A model generated the notes under the pieces. The model saw nothing but the letters and a program-made list of their open reading frames with translations, did no database searches and had not been told where the DNA came from. Below, piece by piece: positions 30,729 to 39,835 of a stretch of DNA of 64,000 bases (position 1 is the stretch's first letter; the number at the start of each line of letters is the position of its first letter). The translations under genes and the position numbers were made by a program. Source of the stretch: Leptodesmis sichuanensis A121 (lineage in GTDB: Bacteria; Cyanobacteriota; Cyanobacteriia; Leptolyngbyales; Leptolyngbyaceae); contig NZ_CP075171.1 in the NCBI RefSeq assembly GCF_021379005.1, forward strand, positions 930,001 to 994,000, given 5' to 3'.

Positions 30729-31975
30729 GGCTCTTCCGGATCCGGGGTGAAAATCGTATAATATGATACTTTCAGTCAGGGATTGCGCCAATGGACATAC
30801 ATCTTGATAGATTGCTTAACTTCCCTCACGTTACGGTTGAAAGTTGCATTCAAAAAGACAATGAAGTGTACTTAAAGTTGCGCTTGCTCAATCAAGAATC
30901 TAGCTGTCCACACTGTAAGAAATTAAGTTCAGAGTTGCATCAAAACCGTCCGATTTTGATTCGAGACCTATCGATTTTTGGCCAAGTCACTTATTTGAAA
31001 ATTCCTCGTCGTCAGTTTTATTGTCGTGATTGCCAACGTTATTTTACTGAGTCATTGACATTTATGGACGCAGGACGGCAGTACACTCGACGCTATGAGG
31101 AGCATATTTACCAGCAAGTACAACTGTCAAGTATGGAGCAAGTGGGTCGCGTAGAAGGATTAAGCTTTGAGCGCATTGAAGGGATTTTCAAGCATCAGTA
31201 TGCACAGAAAAAAACACGGGATGGGCAGGAGTCAAACGCATTGGGATTGATGAAATCAGCAAGCGGAAAGGGCATCAAAACTTCGCCACCGTTATCGGCG
31301 ACGTTGAGGCCGGGAAATTGATTGAAGTGATTGACAGTCACCAACAGGAAGACATTATTGAAACCCTGAAGCAGCAGCCCATAGAGGTGCGTGCAAAAGT
31401 TGAAGAGGTGAGCGTGGATATGTGGGGAGGATTCCCAAAGGTAGTCAAGAAAGTGTTTCCCAATGCCGTGGTAGTGATTGACCGCTTTCATGTCATGAAA
31501 TTAGTCAATGAGGAGTTAAATAAAATTCGTAGACAATCGGGTGTATCAGACCGAGGTAGCAAATTCATTTTGCTCAAGAATGGCAAGGATTTAACAGCAG
31601 AAGAAAAGACAAAGTTAGAAGAGATTCTGAAACGGTCAAAGCGATTAGGAAAAGCCTATGAGTGGAAAGAAGAGTTTCGCGCGATTTATGAACAACCATT
31701 AACCGTTGAGGAAGGCAAGCGTCAGATCCAAGGGTGGCTCGATCAAGCGCGAGTCGTCTATAGTGAAGCAAGCACAACGATTCGTAACCATTTAGATGGG
31801 ATTAGCAACTACTTTCGGAATCGCACAACGAGTGGCGCAATGGAGGGAATCAACAACCGAATTAAATTGATTAAACGGCAAGCTTATGGCTTTGTCAATT
31901 TCAACAATTTTCGAGAAAGACTATTAGCCTGCTTCTCTGATTAAATAAAGTTATCACAGTACTAACGGGAGAACC
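30729..31975 (+). mobile_element. ISL3-like insertion sequence
   Basis: About 1,247 bp between imperfect inverted ends GGCTCTTCCGGATCCGG and GGTTCTCCCGTTAGTAC. A clean 8-bp duplication is not seen (TCTGG is present on both sides but does not restore the frame), so the insertion was accompanied or followed by a small deletion. Ends are therefore approximate. Confidence 0.65.
30791..31944 (+). CDS. ISL3 family transposase, -1 shift at A7
   Basis: The N-terminal frame 30791-31321 carries the zinc-binding CPHCKKLSSEL and CRDCQRYFTES, then HTH-like LSSMEQVGRVEGLSFERIEG. The catalytic frame to 31944 has EVSVDMWGGFPKVVKKVFPN, VVVIDRFHVMKLVNEELNKI and SGAMEGINNRIKLIKRQAYG. The link is a -1 shift at CAGAAAAAAACACGG (about 31205-31213), after which TGWAGVKRIGIDEISKRKGH supplies the missing first Asp. 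It may be programmed slippage or a real mutation; with one copy this cannot be told. Confidence 0.75.
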
Positions 31976-33030
31976 GTCTGGATTTCATAAAGATTGACCG
32001 ATTAGACATACTAAATGAAGCATTTCAGGTCTACCAGAATTTACTTCAAGAATACTCGACTTTTAATGTTCAGGAAAAAGATAGAGCAAGGACAGAATTA
32101 GAGCATCTGTTATCTGTATTCTACCAAGTTCTCATTCAACCTATTGATGTCAGATTAAGAAAGAAAGGGATCAAAAACATCACCTTTATTCCTCATCATA
32201 AAATACATCTGATTCCCCTTCATGCTTTGCACAATTCTGGTTGCTATGTCATTGGTGACTATACAGTCAATTACAGTCCAAGCTTCTCGATTCTAAACCT
32301 ATGCACTCAAAGCAAGAAGCATGAAGCAAAATTTGATCAGATATTGATCATAGCTAACCCTGATAATTCGTTAGCTTATGCGGAAGTTGAAGCTAGGCAA
32401 ATTAGTTCTTTGTTTAAGGAGTCTCGTATTCTAACCCAAGATGCTGATCCATTTACAGTATTATCAAGTATTGGAGATTATCATTGTATCCACTTCTCCT
32501 GTCATGGAAGTTTTAGAGAAGATTCAACCCTTAAAGTTGGACTTAGGCTTGCAGCCACCCAAAATCATACTGGATTTCTGTCGCTCAATCAGATCGTCTC
32601 TGAAGCTAAGTTACCTATTGGCAGCACAGTGGTTTTAAGTTGTTGTGATTCTATTCGAACTGTCTTGCAAGAAACTGATGAATTCATCGGTTTGCCCAAT
32701 GCTTTCCTGATTGCCAGAGCAAGCAATGTTATTGGTAGTCTCTGGTCAATAGATGACTTGTCTACGACTCTCTTAATGATGCAATTCTACGAGAAAATAA
32801 AACAAGGTGAAACACACGAAGCTGCTCTAAGACAAGCACAAATATGGCTTCTATCCATTACTAGAAAAGATCTTTTTACATGGATTTCAGAAAACCAGTC
32901 CTTCCTGGATCCAACGCTGAAAGTCTATTTACAGCGACTTTTGCACGCAATTCCATCTGACGATGTGCATCCATTTCAATCCCCCTTCTACTGGGCAGCA
33001 TTCTGTTCGATCGGGCAGTAGAGGTGGCTT

Positions 33031-33300
33031 ATGGTTCTACAAAACCTATTCAAAGAATACCCACCGCGATCACCCTCTGACTTTGTCGGTCGTGAAGTGG
33101 AGCTTAAACAGTTTCAACGGATTCTGAATCGACTGTCTCGTGAACCAGGGTGTTTTATTGTCAATATTTTCGGGCAGGCGGGGGTCGGTAAAACTGAACT
33201 GCTGCGCCAGTATCGCAAACGGCTGGATACCGCAGAAGTCTTATGGGCTTTAACGGCTGAAACAGAGCCGGATGGGGTGCCAAGCGGAAAAAATGGGTAG
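33031..33300 (+). pseudogene. N-terminus of a STAND-type P-loop NTPase, cut by IS
   Basis: Starts 9 nt after the CHAT gene (MVLQNLFKEYPPRSPSDFVG). FVGREVELKQFQRIL followed by FIVNIFGQAGVGKTELLRQY is the NB-ARC/AAA-like opening with a full Walker A (GQAGVGKT). Only about 81 native residues remain before the ISKra4-like C element at 33275; the last residues and the stop at 33298-33300 come from the IS. The continuation is not found on the far side of the IS. The tight spacing suggests it was co-expressed with the CHAT protease as sensor and effector. Confidence 0.72.
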
Positions 33301-34929
33301 GTTAGGCCACCGCTAAGTCACTCGCATTGGGCTCGACAATTTCTAGCCGCTTGGCATCGAGTTTGGCAGTCAAAATTTCAGCACAGAAGGTGTCCCATCG
33401 TCCTGCCGCCCAATAACAGCGACCTTGAAGCAGAATTTCTGCATGTTCAGGCAACCAAAACTTGCCATTTCCCTTGAGCCGCAGGTTGACCACCTGGCGG
33501 ATTAGACTCTCAATGGCTCCACTGCCAATCGGTAGATTCATTGCCTGTACCTGCCCATAGGCAAAGCGCTGGGGTTGGTCATTAAAGTAGTTGAATGGGG
33601 TTGTCATTGCCTTGCGTTGTTGGCGCGTGTGTTTCTGAGCCAGAATCTGCTGCATCTGTGTCAGGAGTTGCGCCAACTTACCCCGTTTGAGGCTAGAACG
33701 AGCCGCCTCGAACCATTTCCGTGCCACTTGAGCTTTGCTAAAAGCCGCCTCAGCAAAATCCTTCAAATGCTGACTGGCATGGTAAAAGTCAATCAACTCA
33801 ATCAGTCGGTCTTTGGGCAGGCCCAAGCGTTCCAGAAGGGCGGGAATCCGGTGCCAAATCCAAGGAGCGCCATCGGCTAGCAGCAACACTTGCTGGGCAT
33901 GCACAACCCCCAATTTGACCAGATACATCTCCAGTAGGCTCATGAATCCTTCGATACCGGTAAAGGTGCCGTCATTAATGACCGGTAATTTGACTGTATT
34001 GATGCGCTGGCCCTGCTCATCGATGGCATAGAGGGTGAATAGTTTGGGTTCTCGCCAATGCCCCCGATCCCCCCGCCGCTTGGTCGCCCGTCGTCTACCC
34101 CGTTTGTTGTATCGCAACCGGGTGCGCCCGCCATCGACACTCAACCCCACTCTCTGTCCCTCAAAGGTCTGGCCAGTGGGCAGTTGGCCTTGCTGCAACT
34201 GAGCCAGCCACTGGTCGGTTAACGCCAGGCCGATTTGACCAAAACCATAGGTCAGTCGCACCACCCGTTTCTCACTCAACTCAATGCCCCATTGCTGCAA
34301 CTGCTCAGTCGCTTGCGCAAAGGACCTCGACAGCATCCCTGCCGCTGCAACCACGCTCCAAACCAGGGGACTGACTTGCTCTTCCAGTCCCAACCAACGC
34401 AGCAGGGGATAGAATCCCTGTCCCTGGGATGGCCCCCGTTGACCGGCTTTCCGCTTGCCTTTCCGCTTCTGCTGAGAGACCCCATTGAGAATGTAGCCCA
34501 CCTTGAACTCAACGACGACATTGCCTACGGTTAATACCTTGACCCGGCGTTTGCCTTGACTGCGAGCCATGAAGCCTCGTGATGAGCGGGTCCGTTGGTT
34601 GGCTTCTCGTTGGCTATCTGGATGCTCACTGAGTTCGTGCAGCAGCAGGGCAATCACCTGGCCGGCTAGCACCAGAGCCGCGGCGCGGATTGCCTCCTCC
34701 CGTGCTTTCAACGCCACTCCATCCCAACTGGAAATTTCCCCCACGGCCAGCAGTGGGGCAATGGTTTGCTTAAATGTTTCAATGGCTTGGTTGAGATCCA
34801 GGGTTGCAGGTATATTCATATTCACTAGAGACAGGATGTTTTTTCACTCTGCACCGATCATTGTGCATATCCTGTCTTTTCTCAGCTTTTGCTGCCTCTC
34901 CTCAAAGCCATCTTTTTCGCATCGCACCC
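33275..34929 (-). mobile_element. ISKra4-like insertion sequence C, copy 2
   Basis: 1,655 bp, with ends GGGTGCCAAGCGGAAAAA and, inverted, GGGTGCGATGCGAAAAAG as in copy 1. No target duplication is present: left flank GAGCCGGATG, right flank ATTTCAAGTT. As copy 1 has its own matching duplication, copy 2 has probably suffered an adjacent deletion that removed the rest of the NTPase gene. Confidence 0.85.
33302..34825 (-). CDS. ISKra4-like transposase (element C), intact 507 aa
   Basis: Single frame from a GTG at 34825 (or ATG six bases later, MNIPATLDLNQAIETFKQ). Catalytic motifs: GLSVDGGRTRLRYNKRGRR, VLLLADGAPWIWHRIPALL, LIDFYHASQHLKDFAEA, and LPIGSGAIESLIRQVVNL with the Glu. It differs from copy 1 by an extra G near codon 306 that keeps the frame, giving KLGVVHAQQVLLL. 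It is probably the source of active transposase for element C. Confidence 0.8.
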   Translation of the reverse strand: MNMNIPATLDLNQAIETFKQTIAPLLAVGEISSWDGVALKAREEAIRAAALVLAGQVIALLLHELSEHPDSQREANQRTRSSRGFMARSQGKRRVKVLTVGNVVVEFKVGYILNGVSQQKRKGKRKAGQRGPSQGQGFYPLLRWLGLEEQVSPLVWSVVAAAGMLSRSFAQATEQLQQWGIELSEKRVVRLTYGFGQIGLALTDQWLAQLQQGQLPTGQTFEGQRVGLSVDGGRTRLRYNKRGRRRATKRRGDRGHWREPKLFTLYAIDEQGQRINTVKLPVINDGTFTGIEGFMSLLEMYLVKLGVVHAQQVLLLADGAPWIWHRIPALLERLGLPKDRLIELIDFYHASQHLKDFAEAAFSKAQVARKWFEAARSSLKRGKLAQLLTQMQQILAQKHTRQQRKAMTTPFNYFNDQPQRFAYGQVQAMNLPIGSGAIESLIRQVVNLRLKGNGKFWLPEHAEILLQGRCYWAAGRWDTFCAEILTAKLDAKRLEIVEPNASDLAVA

Positions 34930-35232
34930 ATTTCAAGTTCCAACCCTTTTGAATCGACGGCTCGGGTACAGCGAGGGGCATCAGACCGGCAGCTTCGTTA
35001 GTCAGATACATCTGTTTGCGGTCGTCCTCTAGTAACCAATCGTCCACCCCAGATAGCCCCTAAAGCTTTTACTGGGGAAGCTCAACGGCTACACAGAGAA
35101 TCTTTGTTAATACTGATTTCAGGAACAGTGTGTGATGCTATAAGTTTAAGTCTTAATAACGCTATAAGCAGATTTAGTCTAGAATTCCCTGGCGATCGCT
35201 AGCGATTTATAAATGACTTGGTGTAGACCCAA
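34930..35232. other. Intergenic stretch with an undefined gene remnant
   Basis: Between the ISKra4-like C element and queD. The first 120 nt are open on the minus strand in more than one frame (for instance DDWLLEDDRKQMYLTNEAAG), but no start, family or neighbour supports a gene. It could be the end of a gene destroyed by the IS-linked deletion. The rest is AT-rich with no clear promoter recognised. Confidence 0.35.
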
Positions 35233-35646
35233 ATGCCCAAATGGAAACTTTCTACGGAGTTCACCTTTGATGCCGCCCACTTCATCCGAGACTATGACGG
35301 TCCCTGTGGGCGGATGCATGGGCATACCTACCGAGTACAGATTGAGGCAACCTCTAGCCAGCTTCATGCCTCAGAGTACTGTCCTCATCCCGTCATGGTG
35401 GCTGACTTCCGCATGCTGCGTTGGGCAAAGCAAGATCTGCTGAAAGGCGGGCTTGACCATTCAGCTAACCCGTCTAATCTGTCATGGGCAGAGGATCAGG
35501 CTGCCCAAATTCCAACCGATGTGGTCAAACTTCTACAACCGGAATGGGGTACACCTGATAGCTACTCGCTCATCTTTGAGTATGTTCTCAGTCACCCGGA
35601 GTGGCGAATCAGCTTACAAACCCATAAATTCACCAACATTCGATAA
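35233..35646 (+). CDS. queD: QueD-like 6-carboxytetrahydropterin synthase
   Basis: A 137-residue protein of the 6-pyruvoyl-tetrahydropterin synthase/QueD fold, which converts dihydroneopterin triphosphate to 6-carboxy-tetrahydropterin in 7-deazaguanine synthesis. Zinc and active-site signatures are visible: FDAAHF, then [11 protein letters not shown] (Cys plus two His) and GGLDHSANP. The C-terminal third is divergent: the usual NPTAE motif and the final catalytic-Glu strand are not seen in their normal form ([20 protein letters not shown] instead). It lies 11 nt upstream of queC with AAGGAG between, so the two form an operon. It may be a specialised or relaxed QueD. Confidence 0.78.
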   Translation: MPKWKLSTEFTFDAAHFIRDYDGPCGRMHGHTYRVQIEATSSQLHASEYCPHPVMVADFRMLRWAKQDLLKGGLDHSANPSNLSWAEDQAAQIPTDVVKLLQPEWGTPDSYSLIFEYVLSHPEWRISLQTHKFTNIR

Positions 35647-35657
35647 GGAGTGAACTG

Positions 35658-36380
35658 ATGAATACCCCCAAAGCAGTTGTTTTATTGTCTGGTGGTCTAG
35701 ATTCGGCAACCTCTGCGGCTCAGGCGATCGCCGATGGTTATGAATTAATTGCTCTGTCGCTCCACTACGGTCAACGGCACGATCGTGAACTGGTTGCCGC
35801 TAAACGGGTCGCTGAGCATTTGGGGATCAAGGAACACTTTGTGGTCGATGTGAACTTGGCGCAGTGGGGCGGTTCTGCCCTCACTGACCAAACCGTAGAA
35901 GTGCCTACCGATGGTGTGCAACCTGGAGTCATACCTGTCACTTATGTGCCAGGGCGAAATACGGTTTTTCTAGCGATCGCCCTCTCGCTAGCGGAAGCCA
36001 AAGGAGCCGAGGCAATTTATTTGGGAATCAACGCAGTGGACTACTCCGGCTATCCTGACTGCCGACCGGAGTATCTGGAAGCTGTTCAGCACCTCACCAC
36101 CCTTTCCTCCAAAACTGGACTGGAAGGTAAAGCTCCCAAGCTTGTCGCGCCCTTGGTGATGGATTCTAAGGTGGACATTGTGCGTCGGGCTTTACAGTTA
36201 GGAGTGCCTATTGCACTGACGTGGTCTTGCTATCAAGGACAAGCAGAACCTTGTGGATTGTGTGACTCATGCCGGATTCGGGATCAGGCTTTAATTGACG
36301 CGGGTAGACCTGATCTGGCAACGTTAGTAGGTCGTGAGTTGTATGATCAGGAAGCCCAATGCCTTATCCCCGTGTCTTAG
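35658..36380 (+). CDS. queC: 7-cyano-7-deazaguanine synthase QueC
   Basis: 240 residues, normal for QueC. The N-terminal PP-loop ATPase motif is [17 protein letters not shown] (residues 7-23), followed by [13 protein letters not shown] and [20 protein letters not shown]. The C-terminal zinc site is [20 protein letters not shown], four Cys as expected. QueC turns 7-carboxy-7-deazaguanine into preQ0 using ATP and ammonia, for tRNA queuosine and, in some genomes, for DNA deazapurine modification. No tgt or dpd genes are visible here. The start is supported by AAGGAG 6-7 nt upstream. Confidence 0.92.
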   Translation: MNTPKAVVLLSGGLDSATSAAQAIADGYELIALSLHYGQRHDRELVAAKRVAEHLGIKEHFVVDVNLAQWGGSALTDQTVEVPTDGVQPGVIPVTYVPGRNTVFLAIALSLAEAKGAEAIYLGINAVDYSGYPDCRPEYLEAVQHLTTLSSKTGLEGKAPKLVAPLVMDSKVDIVRRALQLGVPIALTWSCYQGQAEPCGLCDSCRIRDQALIDAGRPDLATLVGRELYDQEAQCLIPVS

Positions 36381-36470
36381 TTATTACGTCTTGCACTGGG
36401 GAGAAGCAGTCTAAACCCGACAATCAAACTGCCGTTATCAAATGCCGATGCAAAACGTTATCGCTATGGA

Positions 36471-36740
36471 TTGGTTGGATTAAAGGGGTTTCTATTCAAA
36501 CGATTTGCAGAAGCAGTCTGTAAGGACGTTGAATTATTAAAAGCGGTTTATGAAGAATCGGCCATCTTTCAAGAAGCGATCGACCAGCAGGAGACCCAGT
36601 TAGAGTTGACATTGGGGGTGTCTATCCCTCCGGCTAAAAAGGTGTCTAAACAAGTCATTAAGCCCCCAGCAGAGGACTACTTAGCCATCCCTCCCTGCCC
36701 GCCAGCACCTAATGGAAGTAGGGCTATAGTGAACATTTGA
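36471..36740 (+). CDS. Hypothetical protein, about 89 aa, start uncertain
   Basis: The frame is open from right after the queC stop (36381), but no ATG exists in it. The first usable start is TTG 36471 (MVGLKGFLFKRFAEAVCKD); an upstream TTG near 36390 is also possible. The product is helical with a Pro-rich tail (KPPAEDYLAIPPCPPAPNG). I do not recognise it. It may be a decayed C-terminal piece of a longer gene rather than a functional gene. Confidence 0.35.
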   Translation: MVGLKGFLFKRFAEAVCKDVELLKAVYEESAIFQEAIDQQETQLELTLGVSIPPAKKVSKQVIKPPAEDYLAIPPCPPAPNGSRAIVNI

Positions 36741-37157
36741 GGGAAATCGCCCCTGATTTCAAAAAAACTAAATACGATCGCTCAAGCCTCTCAACCTCTA
36801 ACCCGCGATCGCCATAGATAAAGTCAACGATCGCCCCCCGAAAACTCATCCATCTGGTGCGATCGCCCCTAGTCATTGAAATCAGACTATCATTTTCAAC
36901 TATCTGCTCAAGGCAAGCAACGATCATGATTGTTACAGTATCTCAACCTATTACCCTGGAAGAGTTTCTCAAACTCCCTGAAACCAAACCAGCCAATGAA
37001 TATATTGATGGTGAAATCATCCAAAAACCAATATCCAAAGGAAGACATAGTAGTTTACAAAGTGAGCTTTGCACCCATGTCAATCAAGCTGCAAAGACTC
37101 AAAAAATTGCCTATGCCTTTCCAGAACTAAGGTGTACATTTGGTGGTCGTTCCATCG

Positions 37158-38339
37158 GAGTGCATCCCACATTTGCGATGAGTATAAGTGCTTAGGGCTA
37201 TGTTTGGGAGACAACGCTAAACTTTGAGCATTCCACCTTTAGCCGATAACTCCAATGGACGCTGAGAAAAAAGCCCAAATTCAAGCCCATGCTCGTGCCC
37301 TTGCCGCTCTGCTGTACGAGGAAACCGACCCGGAGCAAGTAAAAACATTAGCAGGGATTGAGGTAGCAGTAAGAGGGCATCTGCTGGAACACGTCGGTCC
37401 AGAACTCGGGGATTTTTTATTGCAACAAGCAGCGGCACCACAAGTGGACGAAAGCGCAGCCTCGACAGTATCGTCGGACGACTGCACTTGAGCGAGAAAC
37501 AGGCACAAATTCTGGAGGTGAAAGCCTACACACGCTGGAGTCCTTACCTGGAGCAGTGTTGTTTGTTGCTCAGTGCCAACGAGTCGTATGAGCGAGCGGC
37601 AGAAGACATCGAAGTGTTGACTGGGGTGAAGGTTACTCACAGCACTCAACAACGATTAGTCCATCGTCAAACCTTCGAGTTACCGCAAGTGGCAGGAGTG
37701 GTTGAGGAGATGAGTGTAGACGGCGGCAAAGTACGATTGCGAACCCCTCAAGGACAACCGAGTGAATGGCGAGATTACAAGGGGGTGAATCTGCACGAGT
37801 GCTGTGTGGCTGCTTTTTTCCAGGATAACGAGCAATTGGTTAACTGGGTCAACCCTCAACCCTTGTCTGACCCGCTCACTTGCTTAGGAGATGGGCACGA
37901 TGGGATCTGGAATATTTATGCCCAGATCGGCACCACGACCCAAAGACGGGAGATTTTGGATTGGTATCACCTCATCGAGAATTTGGGCAAGGTGGGTGGT
38001 TCCCAGCAACGTTTAGCGGTGGTGGAAGCCTGCTTGTGGCAGGGCGATGTCGAGGGAGCGATCATCCAGTTTGAGGATTGGCAACACGAGCGGGTTGCGA
38101 CTTTCATTGCCTATCTCAACAAGCATCGACAGCGGATTGTCAACTATGGCTATTATCAAGCCGAAGGCATTTCCATTGGTTCTGGTGCAATTGAATCAAC
38201 GGTCAAACAAGTCGGGCGGCGCGTCAAGATATCGGGGGCGCAGTGGGAAAAGGGTAACGTACCACAGGTGCTGAAGCAACGCTGTGCTTACCTTAATGGG
38301 CAATTCTCAAAATGAGTCTTACAAAACTGGGATGCACTC
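37158..38339 (+). mobile_element. ISKra4-like insertion sequence B, copy 2
   Basis: 1,182 bp, ends GAGTGCATCCCA (both inverted), target duplication TTCCATCG (37150-37157 and 38340-38347), inside the Uma2 gene. Same length and proteins as copy 1 at 27576-28757, in the opposite orientation. Confidence 0.88.
37255..38315 (+). CDS. ISKra4-like B transposase, two frames joined by a -1 slip site
   Basis: Same organisation as copy 1: an upstream frame 37255-37491 and a main frame 37488-38315. The heptamer TTTTTTA at 37413-37419 is phased GAT-TTT-TTA in the upstream frame, the standard X_XXY_YYZ arrangement. The -1 frame from there is open through TSSGTTSGRKRSLDSIVGRL into the main frame. Catalytic motifs as in copy 1. 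The separate TTG start at 37488 overlaps the upstream stop and could also be used. Confidence 0.8.
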
Positions 38340-38850
38340 TTCCATCGTTCCAGATATAGCCGTATTTCAATGGCAGCACATTCCTTTCAGCACCGAAGGG
38401 CAAATCCTGGACGACTTTAATTTGCCTCCAGATTGGACCATTGAGATTCTCTCTCCCGAGCAGAAACCCAACAAGGTGATTGGTAATATTCTCCACTGTC
38501 TGAAGTATGGATGTCGATTGGGATGGTTTATCGATCCAGATGATGGCAGTGTGTTGGCATTTTTACCCGGTCAACAACCTGAATTGATGCAAGGGAGCGA
38601 TCGTCTACCAGTACTTGAAGAGATTCATTTAGAGTTAACCATTGATCAAGTTTTTAGCTGGCTTTTAATGGGGAAGTAATTTCCCCATCTGACTCCTCAC
38701 CCAACCTCGAAATGCCTTCACCAAGGTTAGATAATCTTCGGTTTCTGCCTGTTGTGATCGGGCTATGGTCTACTGCTGTGCTCCTTTGATTCAAGATCTT
38801 CAGAAAATAGCTCAATTCTAGAAAGAGTTACACATTGCATGGTTGCCTCA

Positions 38851-39303
38851 TTAAGCGCTTTTCACCAAGACAGAGTCTCCTTCAATTTTGGCAGCATAGG
38901 TCTTGAGAGGGTGTTTAGCCGGACTAGCCAGAACCTCACCTGTCGCACTGAATTTGGCATGGTGACAGGGACAGACAAAGGCATTTTGATCCGCTTTCCA
39001 GGCAACCTCACAGCCCCGATGAGTGCAGGTTGGGTTGAGCGCAGACACAGAATTGGATGCATCCGCATTTCGGACTAATAAGACGGCTCCGGCAGGGAAG
39101 TTTTTTACCAGTAGCTGGCCGGTTTGATTTAACTCAGAGACGGTGGCAACGGAGTAATAACCATCTGGACGACGAGGGCCGATCGGAGTAGTGGCGGTTG
39201 GTGGTGGGCCTGACTCTTTAGAAGAGCAAGCGACAAGCGCGATCGGTAAACAACTGGCTAACCAGCCGACTCCTACCCAACCAAGAAAATTACGACGATC
39301 CAT
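38851..39303 (-). CDS. Rieske [2Fe-2S] protein with Tat/lipoprotein-type signal
   Basis: 150 residues. The N-terminus MDRRNFLGWVGVGWLASCLP has a twin-arginine-like RR and a hydrophobic stretch ending in ALVACSS, a lipobox-like site, so the protein is probably exported and membrane-anchored. The cluster-binding motifs are PTCTHRGCEVAW and FVCPCHHAKF (Cys-x-His and Cys-x-x-His). It is shorter than PetC of the cytochrome b6f complex and closer to stand-alone arsenite oxidase-like or small soluble Rieske proteins. Its redox partner is unknown. It is transcribed leftward, alone. Confidence 0.85.
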   Translation of the reverse strand: MDRRNFLGWVGVGWLASCLPIALVACSSKESGPPPTATTPIGPRRPDGYYSVATVSELNQTGQLLVKNFPAGAVLLVRNADASNSVSALNPTCTHRGCEVAWKADQNAFVCPCHHAKFSATGEVLASPAKHPLKTYAAKIEGDSVLVKSA

Positions 39304-39529
39304 CCTTCTTTAACCTGCGTACTGTAGAAAATTTGCCATTAACCTTGGCCCCTTTCTAGCTGGCCTTGGTTCCACGATTCTAGGCTGGGAATATGAATTG
39401 CCCAAGGGTGGCAGCGAATTCAGGGAGATTCTTTATAAAAGAAAACCCATTCTTAAAATCTTGTGTTACCTTGACTAAAGGTAAGTGCTTACAGCAACAC
39501 CTAATTCCACTTCTTGAGACTCAACCGTT

Positions 39530-39775
39530 TAGGGACAAGGAGGTGATGCCCATGACAGATAGTAGTAAATGCATGGGTCATCAAGCTGGAGTAAACCGAC
39601 TGTGCGCCGGAGCCGTTCTCTAACCACAGCGAGGTGTGTTGGAAGATTAGTTCAACCAATATCCAGGTTGTGACGAGTTCCTTCCGGCAGTCAGGTTCAG
39701 TTTGAAGACCCTACTAGACCGCTCCTACCCCCGTGCAATGGTCAATGACTAAAGCACATGGTAGGAGCGGATAGT
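39530..39775 (+). ncRNA. Candidate structured RNA with internal small ORF
   Basis: Two features suggest an RNA that folds. GATGCCCATG (39545-39554) pairs with CATGGGTCATC (39572-39582), a ten-pair stem with one bulge that buries the AUG at 39552. CCGCTCCTACC (39719-39729) pairs perfectly with GGTAGGAGCGG (39760-39770) around a 30-nt loop that itself contains GTGC/GCAC. I do not recognise a known class (not tmRNA, RNase P or SRP RNA by eye). It could be a leader regulating the gene at 39836 or an independent sRNA. The boundaries are guesses. Confidence 0.3.
39552..39623 (+). CDS. Putative 23-aa peptide ORF
   Basis: ATG 39552 is preceded by AAGGAGGT at 39537-39544, 7 nt away, about as strong as a ribosome site can be. 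The peptide starts MTDSSKCMGHQAG and ends with CAGAVL, with two Cys and one His. An upstream in-frame ATG at 39546 is too close to the site. The long frame back to 39393 has no support. It could be a leader peptide of the downstream gene or a small functional protein; not recognised. Confidence 0.4.
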   Translation: MTDSSKCMGHQAGVNRLCAGAVL

Positions 39776-39835
39776 TTTAAAGAGCAGTTTTAAGAAGATG
39801 GCTAGAATTGAAATAGCGATTGAGAACGCATTGCT

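Larger units (their letters stand above)
30011..33021 (+). pseudogene. TPR-CHAT protease gene, 5'-truncated and split by ISL3-like element
   Basis: The left piece (30011-30728) encodes tetratricopeptide repeats of the type AxTQxNLGxAYxxRIRG...ENLEQAI (four to five repeats of about 50 aa). The right piece (31976-33021) encodes the CHAT peptidase domain: FIPHHKIHLIPLHAL, IHFSCHGSFRED with the catalytic His (32503-32505), VVLSCCDSI with the catalytic Cys (32644-32646) and FYWAAFCSIG at the end. CHAT enzymes are caspase-like (clan CD) proteases, often cutting a partner in conflict or cell-death systems. The start is lost at the IS630-like joint. The two pieces do not rejoin in frame by simple IS removal, so some sequence between them is also gone. 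Confidence 0.75.
36926..38679 (+). pseudogene. Uma2 family (DUF820) gene split by ISKra4-like B
   Basis: The pieces 36926-37157 and 38348-38679 join through one TTCCATCG copy into 188 codons: ...CTFGGRSIV-PDIAVFQW. The protein begins MIVTVSQPITLEEFLKLPET, has ANEYIDGEIIQKP near the start, PDIAVFQWQHIP and WTIEILSPEQKPNKVIGNIL, the classic Uma2 pattern with PDxxV and ExxSP...K active-site-like residues. The frame is otherwise undamaged, so the insertion is recent and precise loss would restore it. Confidence 0.85.

Noticed and set aside
34844..35047. 67-aa minus-strand frame next to ISKra4-like C copy 2
   Set aside because: It spans the IS end and unique DNA; several frames are open there and none resembles a family, so a gene call is not supported.
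39393..39551. Long N-terminal extension of the 23-aa ORF
   Set aside because: The extension lacks a ribosome site, and the excellent AAGGAGGT lies just before the internal ATG at 39552.
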